In this document: piece after piece, positions 4,850 through 6,205 of the stretch
Numbering within the stretch: the first letter of the stretch is position 1
Layout: every line of letters starts with the position of its first letter
NCBI GenBank assembly: GCA_937942105.1
Contig: CALDFS010000071.1
Coordinates: 1-6,205 of the forward strand
Origin: an uncultured Ruminococcus sp.
GTDB taxonomy: Bacteria; Bacillota; Clostridia; Oscillospirales; Ruminococcaceae
Reading direction: 5' to 3'
DNA: 6,205 nucleotides
The notes under the pieces: generated by a model
The model's database searches: none
The model's input: the letters and a program-made list of their open reading frames with translations, nothing else
Told to the model about the DNA's origin: nothing
Made by a program: the position numbers and the translations under genes

Positions 4850-6205
4850 TTACATCAGCGGTGAAAATACCTTGAGTATCGCCTGAAGCAAAGCATAAAG
4901 CGCTCCTTTTTTGTTTATCTGTTCTATAGTAACTTCCTGCGATTTCTCCATAGTCTCCCAGAAATCTGATTCGACCTCTTTAACGCACTTAGATTTGTAT
5001 GCCAAAATGCAGTTTTCAAAGTGAAGATAAAAGCTGCGAAAATCAAAGTTTGCCGTTCCGACTACGCATATTTTGCCGTCTGCGGCTATAGACTTAGCGT
5101 GGATGAATCCGGGAGTATATTCATATATTCTTACTCCGGCGTTCAGCAGAGCGCGGTAATTTGAACGCGTAACTGCGAAAACAGTCTTTTTATCTGGTAT
5201 GTGCGGAGTGATTATTCTTACATCGACACCGCTCATTGCGGCGTGGGTGAGCGCTGTAGTCATTTCATTGTCCAATATAAGATAAGGAGTCGTGATGTAA
5301 AGGTTTTTCGTAGCACTGTTTATAATACCGAGATAGGCAAGCTCGCAGATAAGCTGGTCGTTAGAAGGTCCGTCGGCGTAGGGCTGAATGTAGCCGTCCG
5401 ATTCGCACTCTAAATTGTCAAGATATTCATCGTAATCAACCTTTGATTCCCCACGGGAGAAGTGCCAGAGCTGCAAAAACGTCTCAGTCATTTTGGTTAC
5501 AGCCTCGCCCTTTATCATAATACCGGTGTCCTTCCAGTGACCGAACCTTTCTACTTCGTTAATGTATTCATCGGCGAGGTTTATTCCGCCGGTGAAAGCT
5601 GTGTTGCCGTCGATAACAAGTATTTTTCGGTGGTCGCGGTAGTTTAAAAACGTGTCGAGCGACGGACGGATACGGTTGAATACTGAAACGCTTATTCCAA
5701 GCCCCTCAAGATATTTATCATAACCTTTTGGAAGCTTCTGAACCGTTCCCAAATCGTCATACATAAGCCTTACTTCAACGCCTTCGGATATTTTAGTCTT
5801 TAATATTTCAAGAATATCGCCGAACATTTTGCCTTGCTCTATAATAAAATATTCAATAAAAATGAACTTTTCGGCTCTGGTAAGTTCGCGCACTACGGCT
5901 TTGAAATACTCTTCTCCCGAAGAAAAATACTTTGCCGATGTGTTTTTGTAGACGGGGGCGTAGGCGGTTTTTTTGATGTATTTCATCTGCCTCGCAATTT
6001 CAGGGTCTTCCGCTTCGATTTCGTGAATACTGTCGCCTGCGGAGCTCATTGCGTTGCGCATCATCAGTCTGTAGCTTTTAAAGCGCTTTCCTATGCGGTA
6101 GCTTTGCTTGGACTTTGCGAATATAAGATAAAGCGGCGCGCCCCATATAGGGAATATCAGAACTGCGATTATCCATGTCAGCTTAAATGAAGGGTTCATG
6201 TCCTC
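4850..6205 (-). CDS. cls: Cardiolipin synthase, 5' end cut by window edge
   Basis: Bacterial cardiolipin synthase of the phospholipase D superfamily condenses phosphatidylglycerol molecules into cardiolipin at the membrane. Both catalytic HKD motifs are intact: HRKILVIDGNTAFTGG (190-205; His190, Lys192, Asp197) and HAKSIAADGKICVVGTANFD (367-386; His367, Lys369, Asp374), numbered from the ATG at 6199. A membrane helix (WIIAVLIFPIWGAPLYLIF, 9-27) precedes the linker and catalytic halves, and GINLADEYINEVERFGHWKDT (205-225) is typical. The protein is 449 residues from that ATG, whereas the family is usually about 480-510 with two N-terminal membrane helices. The frame stays open through the last bases (Glu-Asp before the Met). 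The true start therefore very likely lies beyond the right edge, and Met 6199 is internal. It is convergent with the prmA unit and separately transcribed. Confidence 0.95.
   Translation of the reverse strand, partial: EDMNPSFKLTWIIAVLIFPIWGAPLYLIFAKSKQSYRIGKRFKSYRLMMRNAMSSAGDSIHEIEAEDPEIARQMKYIKKTAYAPVYKNTSAKYFSSGEEYFKAVVRELTRAEKFIFIEYFIIEQGKMFGDILEILKTKISEGVEVRLMYDDLGTVQKLPKGYDKYLEGLGISVSVFNRIRPSLDTFLNYRDHRKILVIDGNTAFTGGINLADEYINEVERFGHWKDTGIMIKGEAVTKMTETFLQLWHFSRGESKVDYDEYLDNLECESDGYIQPYADGPSNDQLICELAYLGIINSATKNLYITTPYLILDNEMTTALTHAAMSGVDVRIITPHIPDKKTVFAVTRSNYRALLNAGVRIYEYTPGFIHAKSIAADGKICVVGTANFDFRSFYLHFENCILAYKSKCVKEVESDFWETMEKSQEVTIEQINKKGALYALLQAILKVFSPLM

Noticed and set aside
5834..6190. 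118-residue open frame on the plus strand inside cls
   Set aside because: It is antisense to the conserved cardiolipin synthase frame and has no family features or ribosome binding site.
6197..6199. ATG 6199 as the true cls start
   Set aside because: The frame stays open to the window edge, no ribosome binding site is visible, and the first of two expected membrane helices would be missing.

Overview
The window is a housekeeping stretch from a low-to-moderate GC bacterium of the Firmicutes/Clostridia type, perhaps Oscillospirales/Ruminococcaceae. The evidence is a Mini-ribonuclease III, an ECF-type vitamin transporter S component without its own energising module, a Clostridia-like cardiolipin synthase with an N-terminal membrane anchor, and strong purine-rich ribosome binding sites. 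The family-level placement is inference. There are no RNA genes, mobile elements, CRISPR arrays or clear signs of recent transfer.

Layout, left to right. Positions 3-914 hold the 3' three-quarters of the GTPase gene obg, cut by the window's left edge. Mini-RNase III (mrnC) follows on the same strand; its strong ribosome binding site points to an ACG start at 967. A near-consensus promoter lies over the 3' end of mrnC and drives yebC (1416-2159), which ends in a strong intrinsic terminator (2218-2253). A 150-base AT-rich regulatory stretch then precedes an orphan ECF transporter S component (2404-3087). A second good promoter, with an extended -10, precedes a leader stem-loop and the gene pair prmA (3184-4152) and an RluA-family pseudouridine synthase (4149-4790), joined by an ATGA stop/start overlap. 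A hairpin terminator (4795-4833) separates this unit from a convergent cardiolipin synthase gene on the minus strand (4850-6205), whose 5' end is cut by the right edge.

Most of the plus-strand genes share one theme: making and tuning the large ribosomal subunit. Obg acts in 50S assembly, Mini-III trims 23S rRNA ends, YebC-family proteins act in regulation or translation of difficult peptides, PrmA methylates protein L11, and RluA-type enzymes pseudouridylate structured RNA. The transporter and cardiolipin synthase are unrelated membrane functions.

I found no undescribed system. The points most worth checking are the non-canonical mrnC start, the coupling of prmA to a pseudouridine synthase, the prmA leader stem-loop, and three helically spaced GATAA repeats upstream of the transporter gene.
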